Part shown: positions 35,701-47,090 of the stretch, piece after piece
Layout: every line of letters starts with the position of its first letter
Numbering within the stretch: position 1 is the first letter of the stretch
Assembly (NCBI GenBank): GCA_013365325.1
Contig: JABVXV010000168.1
Span: 62,001-126,000, forward strand
Source of the DNA: Dipetalonema caudispina
Taxonomy: Eukaryota > Nematoda > Chromadorea > Rhabditida > Onchocercidae
Reading direction: 5' to 3'
Length of the DNA stretch: 64,000 nucleotides
Notes under the pieces: model-generated
Databases searched by the model: none
Seen by the model: the letters and a program-made list of their open reading frames with translations, nothing else
Told to the model about the DNA's origin: nothing
Translations under genes and position numbers: made by a program

Positions 35701-38194
35701 CTTTATCAGCAAATAATTAAAGTACCATTACCTAGTAATACTTTTTTACCCATGTTTATTTATTCATGATGCAATGTTGCTGCAAATTCGGTAATATCTT
35801 CACGAATCCGGTGATATAATCGGTTTTAGACAAAATTCGGTCTGCCAATAGCAATAATTCCGAACGACCAGCAGCAGACTGTTTTAATATCGTACCATAA
35901 TCTGTGATAATTTTGCTTTAATATTTTCTGCAATGCAGAAAAAAAAGGACCATAAAAAATCTTTTTCACTTCTACAAAATTGATAGAAAAAGTTTTTTTC
36001 AAGGAAAGGAAAAATTAACTATAAATGTTTCCTTTTTTATTTCTAAAAAGTTAATTATAAAAATTTTTGTAGGAGAAGAAATCCTTCAAAAAAATATTAA
36101 TTCTTTGCAACAAACGAAAAAATGAATGAGCAAATAATTATATTAAAAAAGCCATTCATTCTTATTAAAAATCATTTTTTTTCAATAATTGAAAAAGAAA
36201 TTTTTAAAAGGATAAGCGCAAATTTTTGACATTTCTTCGCGAAATCGCAAATGACACTGAAAATTTTTTCTGCGATATTTTATATTTGCCAAATGCTGTC
36301 TATTCGATTTTTGTTTTGCACGAACTATTAGCTTAGTCAAATATTTTTTCAAACAAAAATTTTTATTTCAAAAGAATCTCGGGAAGATAAATTATATTTT
36401 TTCTTAAATACTTAAAAAAGGTTTTAATATAATGCAACTTATTTTAAAATAGCCAAGAAAAATTTTAACATAGCTTGTGATTTGTTTTAAAGTGAGTAAG
36501 GGAAGCTGACAAATTAGAAATATCCATAAACATGGCCAACAAATAAACTAGAAAAACGAGACCAAGAAATAAGTTAAACCAAAAAAAATGTGCAGATTTA
36601 CATAAAAGATGAATAATTTTAGCAAAATTTTGAAAAAAGAAATATTGATATTTACGCACAATAATAAAAAATGCAAATTTTATTATAAAAGTAAGAAGCA
36701 AGAGCAAATACAATAAAACAGTAAACAAAATGAAAATTTCTCAGAAAATTACAATGTTTTTAATAACAACAATTAATTGGTAGGCTTTATAGAAGCAATA
36801 AAATCCGTTTCTTTAATTTCATAATTAAACTTTTTAACTATTCCTGAAAGAAATCCATAGCTTCTACTTTTTACTTTTCAGTTACTTCCTATTTTTAATG
36901 TATTAGACTACGATTTCTAACTTAATAGAAGGCAACTTATCTTATTGTTTTTGTTAATTTTTGTTTTTCTTTTTTCTGCTTTCACTAATATTTCCTTTAA
37001 GTTAGAAAGAGATGATGTAAGCAACAAAAGCAGAAATGCAAAAATTAATAGCAACAGGAAGAAACAGAAATTTACAAAATAAGTAAGAAGATGTTAAAAT
37101 TAATTTAGAACATTTAACAAAGTTCAATATAATGCTAAATCTTGCAATTGTTAACTTAAAATAATGTGATAATTCTGTTTGTGCTACCAAAAAAAGAAGC
37201 GCCATAAAAAAAATTCAAAATATATTCCCTCTAAAAAAAGAAAACAATTCAAAAAAACACACTGCAAATATAATGAGCATAATAATCTACAAAAGGCTTA
37301 CCGTTATATCTTATCAAATAATTTTAAAAAAAGTTAAGAATAAAAAATAGACGACGAATAAAAATGAAACAATCAAATATAAGAAATGAGTAAAAGTTAT
37401 TAAGTAACAAGTAAAATTGCCAGTAAAAATAATAGAGTAATAAAATAACTTATTGAAAATGCAATATAATTAAAAAGAAAGAAATATTGACAAATAAACA
37501 ATGACCAATAAAAAATAGATATAAAATAGTGAAATTGTAATAGTTTTTACAAAATAATAAATACCACCACAGAGGCAAAATTGCTGAGAAGAAAAAAACT
37601 GCTCTACAAAATTTTAGGAAATAAAAAAGCTGCAATTTCAAAATTACGAAAAAATACTGCAGTTGGAAAGTTAGATAAAAGAATGCGAGGTTTCAAATCA
37701 TTTTATGCCATCTATTTGTTATATAATTAATTAATCCATTCTCAGCAATGAAATGGATTCGATCAATTTACCGGTATACAATGATATATTCAAACTTCAA
37801 CATTCTCAATTAGATGATAAATTTCAATTTAAAAGGACTAAAAGAAAAATGAAACAGCTAATTAATGAGATATTCGAGCTTTGCTTTCTTGTTTTGTTGT
37901 TTATTGGGCCACTATCGACAGGTGAATTCTCAAGTTTTCAGACTTCCAATTTAATAAAATTATCCGAAGCTGCCGAAATGTAGAAAATTCAGACAGAAGA
38001 TTATAATTTCAATTTTAAATCGTTTATTTGCATGCCTTTAATGAGATAGCAATATCAAATGATCGCAATGGAAAATAGGTATTGGAGTGCTTAATTAAGT
38101 AGTAATTATTAGCAAATGTAATATTTTAGGTGTATCCTCAAGTATTACAACGACTGCGATAGTTATCGCAGGCTGTAAAAGCAGTCATATTTAT
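22868..38194 (+). CDS. Candidate multi-exon gene for a membrane protein of unknown family (5' four exons)
   Basis: Exons: 22868-22949 (ATG at 22914), 27016-27038, 37746-37921, 38130-38194. Acceptors are TTTAG, ATTTCAG, TTCTCAG and TTTTAG. Donors are GTAAGT, GTAAGT, GTGAAT and GTAAGA. All three joins keep one open frame, giving 100 residues: a polar N-terminus (MTHTILDGDALP, then QNPQPSK), a charged KRTKRKMKQLINE stretch, then a hydrophobic helix (EIFELCFLVLLFIGPLST) and a Ser/Thr-rich segment with ITTTAIVIAG. The basic stretch before the helix suggests a cytoplasmic N-terminus. The first acceptor could instead be a spliced-leader site with a 46-base 5' UTR. I do not recognise the family. The frame after exon 4 is in phase 0, with candidates listed separately. 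The 10.7-kb intron is long but similar to that in unc-53. Confidence 0.5.
23703..23729. repeat. Run of 27 A
   Basis: Uninterrupted poly(A) followed by CAAGAAATAAAAAAC. It could be the tail of an old retroposed sequence, but no source sequence is recognisable upstream. Simple slippage is as likely. Confidence 0.9.
24479..24598 (-). other. Candidate 120-nt minus-strand exon, unknown gene (possible unc-53 5' exon)
   Basis: On the minus strand, an AGTTTTAG acceptor and a GTTAGT donor bound 120 bases in phase 1-to-1. The exon is open throughout and of coding-like composition: ALKFWNNSEKKNRPQQ, then SSDLLKNW and ADLKSRTFT. It is richer in GC than its flanks. Joined through the 22264-22287 candidate, or directly to an extended unc-53 exon 1, the frame stays open, so it may encode an alternative UNC-53 N-terminus. 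No domain is recognised. It lies inside an intron of the plus-strand candidate gene. Confidence 0.4.
27016..27038 (+). other. Candidate 23-nt microexon of the membrane-protein gene
   Basis: Flanked by GGAAATATTTCAG and GTAAGTG, both near-ideal nematode splice sites. In phase with the preceding candidate exon it reads QNPQPSK plus two bases. The next candidate exon at 37746 supplies the missing base and keeps the frame open. Confidence 0.45.
29470..29622 (+). other. Coding-like island, 50-codon open frame
   Basis: ATG at 29470, TAA at 29620-29622. This patch is richer in GC than its surroundings. The frame contains EDKEWNIFGAIYFGRRISV, then KGQPYLKCVATLIGG, with balanced composition unlike the Phe/Lys/Ile-rich chance ORFs nearby. 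No splice sites convincingly tie it to the neighbouring candidate exons. It could be an isolated exon, a decayed gene fragment or chance. Confidence 0.2.
33484..33770. repeat. Degenerate AT-rich repeats (ACAAATTATGAAATG-like)
   Basis: At least five imperfect copies of a core resembling (T/C)ACAAA(T/C)TATGAA(A/T)TG recur at 40-80 base spacing, for example near 33572, 33615, 33660, 33685 and 33748. Some are followed by AACTTG-like sequence. The arrangement suggests an old, decayed tandem repeat. Confidence 0.35.
35756..35915 (-). other. Coding-like island with stop (possible terminal exon, minus strand)
   Basis: A minus-strand frame of 53 codons ends in TAA at 35758-35756. It contains DYGTILKQSAAGRSELLLLA and then DRILSKTDYITGF, an amphipathic Leu-rich stretch. 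Possible acceptors are TTAAAG (exon from 35915) or TCACAG (exon from 35901). No ATG is present, so it would be a last exon. An internal GTGAAG donor is also possible. The plus strand has a competing open piece (35860-35890), so the strand is not certain. I do not recognise the family. Confidence 0.3.
37746..37921 (+). other. Candidate exon with first transmembrane helix
   Basis: The exon is 176 bp, after TTCTCAG and before GTGAATTC. It encodes 58 full codons: acidic and polar residues, a KRTKRKMK cluster and an 18-residue hydrophobic helix. A shorter alternative donor (GTATAC after 37773) exists inside it. The open frame runs on to 37983 if the donor is not used, but that tail has no recognisable feature. 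Confidence 0.5.
38130..38194 (+). other. Candidate exon 4 of the membrane-protein gene
   Basis: The exon is 65 bp between ATTTTAG and GTAAGAATAC. It reads VSSSITTTAIVIAGCKSSHIY in phase with the preceding exon. It contains an 18-bp near-perfect palindrome (38154-38171). Confidence 0.5.
38154..38171. repeat. 18-bp palindrome CTGCGATA-GT-TATCGCAG
   Basis: Arms of 8 bp with a 2-base centre. It lies inside the candidate exon 38130-38194. A GC-containing palindrome this tight stands out in this AT-rich region. Confidence 0.85.
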
Positions 38195-38890
38195 GTAAGA
38201 ATACAATTCTTTTCAGGAATAATTTCTAAATAAATTGTCTCTTTTTAGAATGATATGTTTTACATTTTTTAAGTAAACAGTAAAAATATTTGATTAAATG
38301 TGAAAACGAAATAAAATTGTAGATTGATAAAGAAAACAATAAATTCGTTTAATGATCAATGAGAAACTGAATTTAAAATGGAATTGGGTATTATCCTAAG
38401 CATTAGATAAATCTTTCGATGTTTTTCAAATGCAATAATTTTAGTGTTTTAGGTACAAGTATATAATTTTTTATTTATTTATTTTTTAAAAGTAAGAAAA
38501 GCGTTTTCAAATTTTCCACTTAAAAAAAATTGAAGTTGAAATAGACAAAGTTTTGCACTATACTTTGAAGTCAAGTGGAACAAAAAAGGTAACTAATGTG
38601 TGTACCAATTATTTTTTTCTCTTACAAAGTTATTTCTGATACTTTTTCACAAGATAATAATTTAATTGCGGAATCTATTTGACTGATACTAATATCGATT
38701 AGTGGCACTTTGTTGAGAACGATTATTTTCGGCTAAATGAAAAGTGGTGAAAAATGAAAGAAAGAAGAAAAATATGAAATTGAGTATTACTTTAAAAAAA
38801 TACTTATTTGATAATATTATTATTCGTTGATATTTTCATATAATGAATTTTTATTTCAATCCTTTCTTTTGTTTTCATAACTATGGCGAG

Positions 38891-39046
38891 GATACTATTA
38901 TTGTATATCTAACTTGTCATATTATTCTCTTAATTCTCGTCGAAAATTTACGGTATGCAAGCATTTCGTCAGACAAGTAATACTACATATGTTATAAAGA
39001 AGTTTTTGAAATACACTTTTTTATGCTTATGTTTGGAAAATCAAAG
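38891..39046 (+). other. Two alternative candidate exons for the next segment of the membrane-protein gene
   Basis: Exon 38891-38952 (weak GGCGAG acceptor, GTATGC donor) reads DTIIVYLTCHIILLILVENL, a clear membrane helix. Exon 38973-39046 (GTCAG acceptor, GTAACT donor) reads TSNTTYVIKKFLKYTFLCLC and LENQ. Both start in phase 0 and end in phase 2, so either can join 38194 to 45464. Their ends (LVENLR and CLENQR after joining) are alike, which could mean a duplicated, mutually exclusive exon, or chance. A third phase-0 option is 39062-39133. Confidence 0.3.
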
Positions 39047-41783
39047 GTAACTTTTCATTAGAAGCAGTACACATCGAGAATTTTTGAAACTCTTGGACAA
39101 TTTACGTTCATAAAGCTAAAATTTGAAATGCTGGTAAAATTATTATTTATTTTACATTGCATTCACCAGTTCAAATATTGATTTCATTGAAAATTTAAAA
39201 CTAGAACTTCCGCAATAAAACAAAAATTGAAAAAATTTCTTGTGAACAGATACAGTAAGAATAAAAATATGAGAAAAAATAGCATATCGAAGGATGAGAA
39301 AATTACGGTATTTGAGCAAATTTTTGCCACATTCAAATCTAAGAATTCATAAACTGAATGAACTTTTTCTTCTAATAATCTCAATTCAGTACTATTAGAG
39401 AGTTCTAATATAATTAGTAAGTGAAAATTTACAAATAACAATGAAAGTAGCAGCAAATACACTAAAAATCTCACCAATCGTTACGGTAGTATCTAAGATG
39501 TTTAAATTCACTCAAATATTTCAATTTGGTATTCGATTTTAATATCAATCGAATGATATGTTCATTTATTAGCAGTGTAAAGTATTTTTCTTGTTGTAGT
39601 AATTTTTTGCTATAATTTTCTATTCACATATAAAAAATAGCTCATAGAAGCCTATTAGCTGTATCTGTTTTAAATTTCGCTCTTTCTTTTTTTTCCTCTC
39701 TCACTTCCTCTCTTTTCCTTTCTTTTAAATGTTGTTCTGTAAGCATAATTAAAACTTTCAATGAACATTCCTCATGCAATTTTCATTTTTTTTTTCCTTA
39801 TCTAAAAAACTGAAAAGAATGCCTTCTACTTCATTTTAAAAAATATTGTCGAAAAGCATGAAACCAGTTCTAAAATAGTATACCCTTGAGGATTTCCTTG
39901 AGTTCAATCGAAATATTTTGAGATGCAAATTGGAAGTGCTTAAAGAAAAATTTCAAAATATTCCCAAAAACAATTTTTCTTGTTTTTTCTTTTTTCTATC
40001 TTTTAGAGCTTTAATTTTACTGTAAGAAACTGTTTTTAACAAAATTCCATTTTCAGGTTTCAATCATAATTTTGATGATTTCACATCATCGAATCATTTC
40101 TATTTCTAAATGAACTATTGCATTCAGTTTGTATGCGGTAATAATAAGACATCTGAAATTTGAAATTATACTGAGAGAATAGTAAAACGATAATCTTTTT
40201 TATTTTAATATTTCTATTTTGTACAATAAGCATCGCTAAAAGTTTTTGCTAATTAGGTATTACTAAAAATTTATTTGTTAATTAAGCATTACCAAAAAAC
40301 CTAATTTCCATTTTCGATATTAAGTATCTGTTGTACCTTAATACTTTCTATGCTTTCTTATCCTCATTCGCTAATTCCCATTTTTTGCCCCTCCAGCAAA
40401 GTTTTCTTTTATTAAATGACTTCATTAAATTTATTAAATGCTAAATTTTAGTACTAAAAAAAGTTGAAGCAAAAATCGTTTAAATATTTCATTTTCGCTT
40501 TTTTTCTTTTGTACTGCATACTAATCAATTTATTTTTCCTTCCGAAACCTTTTCTCGGACAATATTTGAATATGTCTTTTTATAGTTGTACCATTCAGCT
40601 ATCCATTGTTTCATCGATACTGATGTGATTTGTCCCCAAGCTCAAATGATCAAAGCCTAGGCTTCTTTCCAGTCCTTCATCTTCCCTCTATTGTCTCCAC
40701 TCTTTTCATTCTTTTTCATTTTTTACATATTAACACTCTCCCACACACATATACACCAAATGTTTTGACGATTCCTTCCGCTGAAGCATTTGTACCCAAA
40801 GTTTCCGATGAAATTTATGGCTCTATTACAGATTACAAGACTAGGCATTAATTGCTTCATATTTGTATCTGTCCATTAAGGTAATGCCTTATTTTATTTG
40901 TTCACCTTCCGTTCGTTAGAATGTAAGTTAATTTCTTAGGCTTTGTATTTGTTTTTCTCTTTCTTATCTCTGTTAATTAATTATTCATATAATTTAACAT
41001 TTCTTCGCACTTTTTACAGTACTTTTTGCCCTCTCTTTAGCAAATACAATCATTCGAAATGAAATTCAATGCACATTGTTTATTCAACCATAGCTATACT
41101 AATTATTTAATTTATATTACATATCTTAAAATAGTTGCAATTAAATATTTTTCATCCTCATCCATTAATAATTTCAGTAATAAAAAAACAAAAATGAAAA
41201 GAAAAATGTTGCGTAGATTGCATGCTGATAACATACTTCCCATTATATCATTGAAAGGACATTTCTTTCTTTTTTCAAAGTTTCAACTTTAATTATAATT
41301 TAACAGCAGGATAAATTTGTCATTATTAGCTTCGTTATTAGCATTAAAATTTTAAATACGCAAAATTTGCCAATTATTTACCATAGTAGCAGAATTATTT
41401 GAAAGATTCACAAACAATATCGGTCACTTTATAACTGCCATACTTTGCTTTATTTTTATTATTGCAGATCATGGATTTTTATAATCTTTCGTCTTCATTT
41501 GTTGAAAATTGAAATTATATTCAATTTTGTTATTTAAGACATTCAAAAGGATGTAATTATGTAATTTTAGCTAACAGATTTTATTTGTTCGGAAATTTAG
41601 TAATCGATCGCTTTTTTCAGAAGATTGTTATTCCTATCAGAAGATAAAGAAACCTCAGAATTTAATGAATTGATTGTATTTCATATAAGAATTATATCAA
41701 ATGTAAATAAATAAACCTTCCCAAGCTCATAACTGTTCTGTTTTATAAACATTTTATTTTTTTGTTATTGCAGAGCATTTAGT

Positions 41784-41801
41784 ATTATTATTATTATTAT
41801 T
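41784..41801. repeat. (ATT)6 microsatellite
   Basis: Six perfect ATT units followed by AGTATT. Confidence 0.9.
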
Positions 41802-44800
41802 AGTATTTGTGATCAAGCCATATAAATTCTCAATTTTATTATTTTTGGTCCATAAGTTACAGAAAAAAGCATTTGAAAATCAATGATGTCATTTACTTTT
41901 AATAAGTGATGAAATTGCAAAAACATAATATCTACAATGAATTCTATTATTATTAATAAGTATTGATGGATCGCATCAGAAAACTCTGATATTAAAAAAT
42001 GAGAGCCTATTTGATTTAAAAACATTTTAGATCACAAAGAAACAGAAATTTGATTTCAGGGTTTTGATATCATTTCGTCTTAAAATGTGACTGAAATTTA
42101 TGCTAAAAAAATTTCTTTCTCATTCTAAGAAATCAAAAATTAGATTTCTTTCAAATATTTCCCTTTTCATTCATTCACACAAATTTATATTAGAAAAATC
42201 TTAATGAGTTTCCTCAAAAACTAGAAAAGTGTGAAATTCAATTTTACAATTTTTTTTTTTCTTTATTTCATAATATAGTCACATCAGTGAATAAAAACTT
42301 ACCCTTTTCTACTGAAAAAAAATCAAATATTTGGGGGACAAAATGAAATTTGTTTGTAAAAGACGATGATTGAGGAGAACGAAGTGCATATGCCTGCCTG
42401 TTCACTTAATTTTTTATTTCACTTTTCAAAAATCAACAAATCATCAATATGTTTAAATTTCGTTAATCATTCATCATCAATTTTTTCTCCTTTCCTTTTA
42501 TCTCATCCTTCCTCCCTCTCTTCTTTTTTACGCTCATTCTAACCTTCTTTTGCATTTGCTACCATTTTTCTTGAAAAGAAGAAATTAAATTATCATTGTT
42601 GGATTAATTTGCATAATTTTCATGTAATTTGCATGATTTACGCAATGATTTGTGCAGAGAAGCCTAAAAATTTTTACGATAAATGCAAGTATAAACAAAT
42701 TAGCTATGTTATTGAATGTACACTTATAAAGTAATACATGCATTTGAGAGAGGAATTAATTTGATTATGAAAAATTATTTGACTTGCATCTTATTATGTA
42801 AACTTTAACTAATAAACTATTTTCCATTACACTTTTTCTAATTTGAACATATAAATATTCAAATATTAAATCAATGTCAGATCTTCGGAAAGCTAGTAAT
42901 TATCCATAATAGGTATTTTTTTTTTTTGGTGATCAATTCTACATGAATTTATTCTTCTATAAGTTATAATTTGCTGATCGTTTCGTTGATTTTTCCTTTT
43001 TATTGAAAGAAAAAATAGAAAATTTGATTGCCAGACTACGTATATGCATGCATAATTGCAAGCATGCGATACAACTGAAATAATAATCTTTTCATCATTT
43101 GTTAACTTTCTGAAAACTTTGCAAACTATTTTTACCCAACTGAAATAGATGAGTTTGTGCTGTGATCACTACTATATCGCGTCCAGAATAAATCAAGTTA
43201 GTTAAGTCGACATCTAATTAGTATTACTAATTTAATTGGTCACAACTAAATTATGTCCATACAATAAACCAAAATGAAATGAAATAATTAACACTGGATG
43301 ACGAGGAAATATCACAAGAACTGGAGGAAATGGAATCAAATTTGAAATTGAATAAAGTAGATTTGAATAGTACTTCAATGGAAATATTACATTAAATTAT
43401 CTAATGACAAACAAAATTTATTTTAATTGGTTAAGAAACAGTTTGTAAAGGTATTGGAATTTTTTTCCGATTTCTTCTTTTTCAAATTTTTTTCCGAATT
43501 TCAGAAAGAAATATTCTTGGTTAATTTAATTTTTTCACAAGCGCTGTTATGCATTTGCGACACTCCTTCATATTTCAGATGACGAGGAGGAAGAGAAAGA
43601 AGATGGGACTAAATTTTACTAACTTTCATACGGATAATGCAATTTAATTTCTCATTCTAACAACCAAAGTTGTTTTATATACTATTTGATAAACTTCAAT
43701 TTAATTGTAACCTTTATGCTTCCTAATCTTATCATCGTATTCTTCCTCTTCTTCTTCTTTCATTCCATTTCATTTTAAAAATCTTTGCATTCAACTATTT
43801 TCCATCTGCTATTTTTTCTGTTTGTTTCCCTTTCTTTCAAGTTTAATTTGGTATACCTTATAAAATTATCTAAAAATACATTTGTAATGAAATTTAGCTA
43901 CAAACTCTTCTTCAAGCTACATTTTTTGAGAAGTACTTTTTTCAAAATCCTCCAGAAGCAAGACATAAAATTCATTGTTGCTTTTCATAAAAGGAAATTT
44001 GCTTCTTTTCTTTTTCCTTTTTAAGTAAACTATTTAATTAAGGACTATTTCATTGATTCGAAGTCGTGAAATAATTAAGGCAAGACGAAATTATGCTATG
44101 CAACTATTGAAACAGCTAGCTTATCTTTTTTAAGAACATTCCATTACTTTTCAAGAAAAAAATTACAAATCATTCTAAGGTGTTATTTATAGAAAAAGAC
44201 AATTAAAAATCTTTTCATCTGAAATATTTTTTATTTCGAAAATTTTTCGCATTATCAATTAGTTCAAGCATATTTGTCTTCTTTTAAAATATTTTTGCAA
44301 TGTTTTTACAAGGATAGTATGGAATGTAGCTTAAATAACAAAATGATTGATGATTTTGTGTTTATCTAATGATATTGAAGAAATTGATCAATAACACAGG
44401 AATTTTTATTAGTCAAGCGTTATTTCTTAAATTTTGAATTAAATAATAGAAATCAACTTTGTTTATATGGTGGAGGAGGAGAAAAAGATGAACAAACTTT
44501 TCCGTCTTTTTTTTAATGAATAAATTGCAGTTGTTAGTTAAGGAAAGTGAGAGTTGATATCAAATTTCAAGTAAATTGGAATTTAAAGAAGACAACGTTC
44601 CTCACTAATATTTTTTTTGACAGTAAAATATTATTAACAACAGTTTGATCCTGTTTTTTAGTTTTTTTTTTTTTGTCCCATATTTTTTTTGGCTTTACAG
44701 TTTTTCATTTTATTTATTTCCCTTAATCATATCATGCCCGACAAATTTCAATTAAAAATCTCTTTATTCGAATATATCACTAACTTGCCACTATCAGTTT

Positions 44801-45463
44801 AAATAATGATTTCAATGAATTTGGACTATTAATGATAAGATGATCATATCTAAGTAAATCCGATTTCCATCATTAATGAAATGGCGAGATCTTATTTCTG
44901 CCTTCTATCCTACTCTTTTAATAAGCATTTATGATACATGCTACAAGTTTAATAATTTAAAATATTATTAAAAAAGAAAGGTGATGCTTTTTTAAATATT
45001 ATTTAATGCTCCACCAATTATTTATTTCGTTTGCTCACTTGCATCTATTAATTTTAAATAAGTAAATTTTTTTACTCATGACTTTTCTGCTTCTCATGTT
45101 ATGGTTTATAAAGCTGTTAACGATGATAGTAAGAAAAATTGACTTGTTTTGTTTTTATTCTTCTTGTATTCTAACAAATTTGAATTAAAGTTATTCGTTG
45201 AGAAGCATAAAAAGGTTTTATTGCAAGAATTTTTTCATAAGAATACTGTGAGTATTACATGATGCATACTAATTAATACATTTGGTCCAATAAAAGCAAT
45301 TGACGTTTAGAAAAGTTAGCGGATATCATATTCACTTGACTGTTTAATTTAAGTTTGGTTATTTATATTCGCTGTTTCCATTTAACTCCAACAAATGAAT
45401 TATAATTAAATCTAAGATTAATTCATTTCTCATCTTTTTTCTTGACATCTAATTATTAAACAG

Positions 45464-45549
45464 GCTTGGTTATGATAATTTTCCTACCATATCCTTGCCG
45501 TACATCATTTTCGTGTTGTCTACAAAATGTATTGCTGCACTCATTTGCG
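45464..45549 (+). other. Candidate exon with a membrane helix (LGYDNFPTISLPYIIF...)
   Basis: The exon is 86 bp between ATTAAACAG and GTATTC. It is noticeably richer in GC than its surroundings and encodes 28 codons: LGYDNFPTISLPYIIFVL, then STKCIAALIC. It is a transmembrane-like segment entered in phase 2, which fits either upstream alternative, and left in phase 1. Confidence 0.4.
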
Positions 45550-45671
45550 GTATTCAGAAGTTCTAATAAAAAAAGTATAAATATGATCAATTAAAAGTAT
45601 ACTTCAGCCTACTACAAGTATGCCATTATATATTCATATATGTCTATAAACAAATAAAAGTTATTTATTAT

Positions 45672-45706
45672 AAAATTCAAGAACTTTGGCCGACTTCTTG
45701 AATTTT
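45672..45706. repeat. Perfect 12-bp hairpin with 11-nt loop
   Basis: Arms at 45672-45683 (AAAATTCAAGAA) and 45695-45706 are exact reverse complements around CTTTGGCCGAC. On RNA this would fold into a stable stem with a GC-containing loop. It lies 122 bases after the candidate exon at 45464-45549. Confidence 0.85.
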
Positions 45707-46251
45707 GTTAGTTTATTTGACGTGAATGGAAAATATATTAGATATTTAATTTCAACATTATTATACGAAACGAATTAATTGTAGTTGGAAATAGACTGAA
45801 TTTCAGCAGTTTTCATATTTACATGTAATAGAATGTAATCTATTGTTTCCTGGAAATTAGCATAACAGCAAAAAAATTTCAGTAATATTGCAGTTGAATG
45901 AATTCAATGAATAGTAGTTATACAGTGAAGAAAGTTAGTCAATTTCATTTGGAAGTAAGTGAAAGAAAATTTAGAAGGAAGAAAGAAAGAAAAAGGAAAT
46001 TTTAAATTGTTGTCAATTTAGTCCTGCTTTTCACTATTTTTTCCTTTTCATTCCATCATCACTTTTTTACTATTTATAATTTAATTCGTAAAATAAAAAT
46101 TTCACTTATAAAAAGACGAAAATTTGCATCTTTTCTTTCCTTCCCTAATAAATATCGTCTTTTCTTTCTTTTTTTATCTTTTTTTCTTTGCTATAAAATT
46201 ATTCGAAAAAATGTCCCATCTTTTCTTTATCTTTTAACAATTTTCGCTTAG

Positions 46252-47090
46252 CTTTCTTTCATTTTGTTGCGCTTGCCCTTGTCGAAATTCTCTGATTGTC
46301 CTTTTTTTTCAATTACGTTCTGCCAAAATTAAAGCATTACTATTTAAAAGCTATTTTATCCTCAAATTGCCCTTTTACTTGCCAATGAATTATCCTTCCT
46401 GTCGTATTTTCTATCTATTGACAAAGTTATGGGGAGGATGACAGTTGTTTTGTATTTAGCAAATATTACTAATCATACATTATCAATTTAATCGACTTGT
46501 TAATTCATCAATTAATATAGATTTCAATGAAAATTTGATAGCCAGCAAATTACTGATTAAGCATTTAATATTGTGCAAAAGTTTAGGAATTACTAAAAAA
46601 CAAGTTGCCCCTTCCTCTTTTTTAATTGCATTCTTTTTTTTTTCTGTAAAAATTTTAATATTTTGATATTATAATTGATATTGTCCTTAAGTTCCAGTTT
46701 TATTAAATAGTATTTTCAAATTTTTATTCTTTTCTTTCATTTGCAAATGCCTATTCGCCCACAAATTGTTATTTCTATGTGGCAAATTTTCCTCGGTTAC
46801 GTATTCATCGGGGTTTACGACGATACCGAAAATCTTCCTGATGTAACTTTTCGGATCCTTAAATGCTCTTTTTATGCCAGAAAAAAAGGAAATTCCATTT
46901 TTAGCTTAAAAGATCATTTTCACACTTATTTCCTTTTTAAAAGATAAGTTTGGACTTTAAAATGAATTTATGGCACTTTTTACACAAATTTTGCTTTCAG
47001 AACATTTCATTCATTCTTTTAATATATTTCACTGGGAAAAAAACGAGAAAAATGAAAGGATGTTTTCCCTTTTTTCGTGTATTTTATTAA
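46252..47090 (+). other. Tentative 3' exons of the membrane-protein gene, ending in a stop
   Basis: Phase-compatible pieces: 46252-46280 (FFHFVALAL), 46711-46842 (includes MPIRPQIVISMWQIFLGYVF, then VYDDTENLPD; donor GTAACT) and 47001-47090 (acceptor TGCTTTCAG; ISFILLIYFTGKKTRKMK, stop at 47088). They would complete a protein of about 232 residues with four to six hydrophobic helices and a basic tail. The MPIR...QIF segment loosely recalls the late helix of ELO fatty-acid elongases, but the ELO histidine box was not found, so no family is assigned. All three plus frames are open around 46700-46840, which weakens the call. Confidence 0.22.

Larger units (their letters stand above)
27039..37745. 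other. Long gene-poor stretch (intron of candidate gene)
   Basis: AT-rich sequence holding the two coding-like islands at 29.5 and 35.8 kb and a degenerate repeat block at 33.5-33.8 kb. Other open frames, for example 30535-30753, 32028-32219 and 36465-36728, consist of AT-driven residues and are not supported. Confidence 0.5.

Noticed and set aside
36230..36400. Minus-strand basic open frame (QKSNRQHLANIKYRR...)
   Set aside because: About 50 codons, with no ATG, no convincing splice sites and no tie to the 35.8-kb island. Chance is likely in DNA this AT-rich.
39184..39477. 97-residue minus-strand hydrophobic ORF
   Set aside because: It begins with TTG, is Leu/Phe-rich from AT-rich DNA, has no clear acceptor and lies opposite the candidate plus-strand gene.
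40630..40851. 73-residue plus-strand ORF ending SDEIYGSITDYKTRH
   Set aside because: The last 25 residues look coding-like, but the only upstream acceptor (TTTCCAG) does not fit the phase of the neighbouring candidate exons and no homology is recognised.
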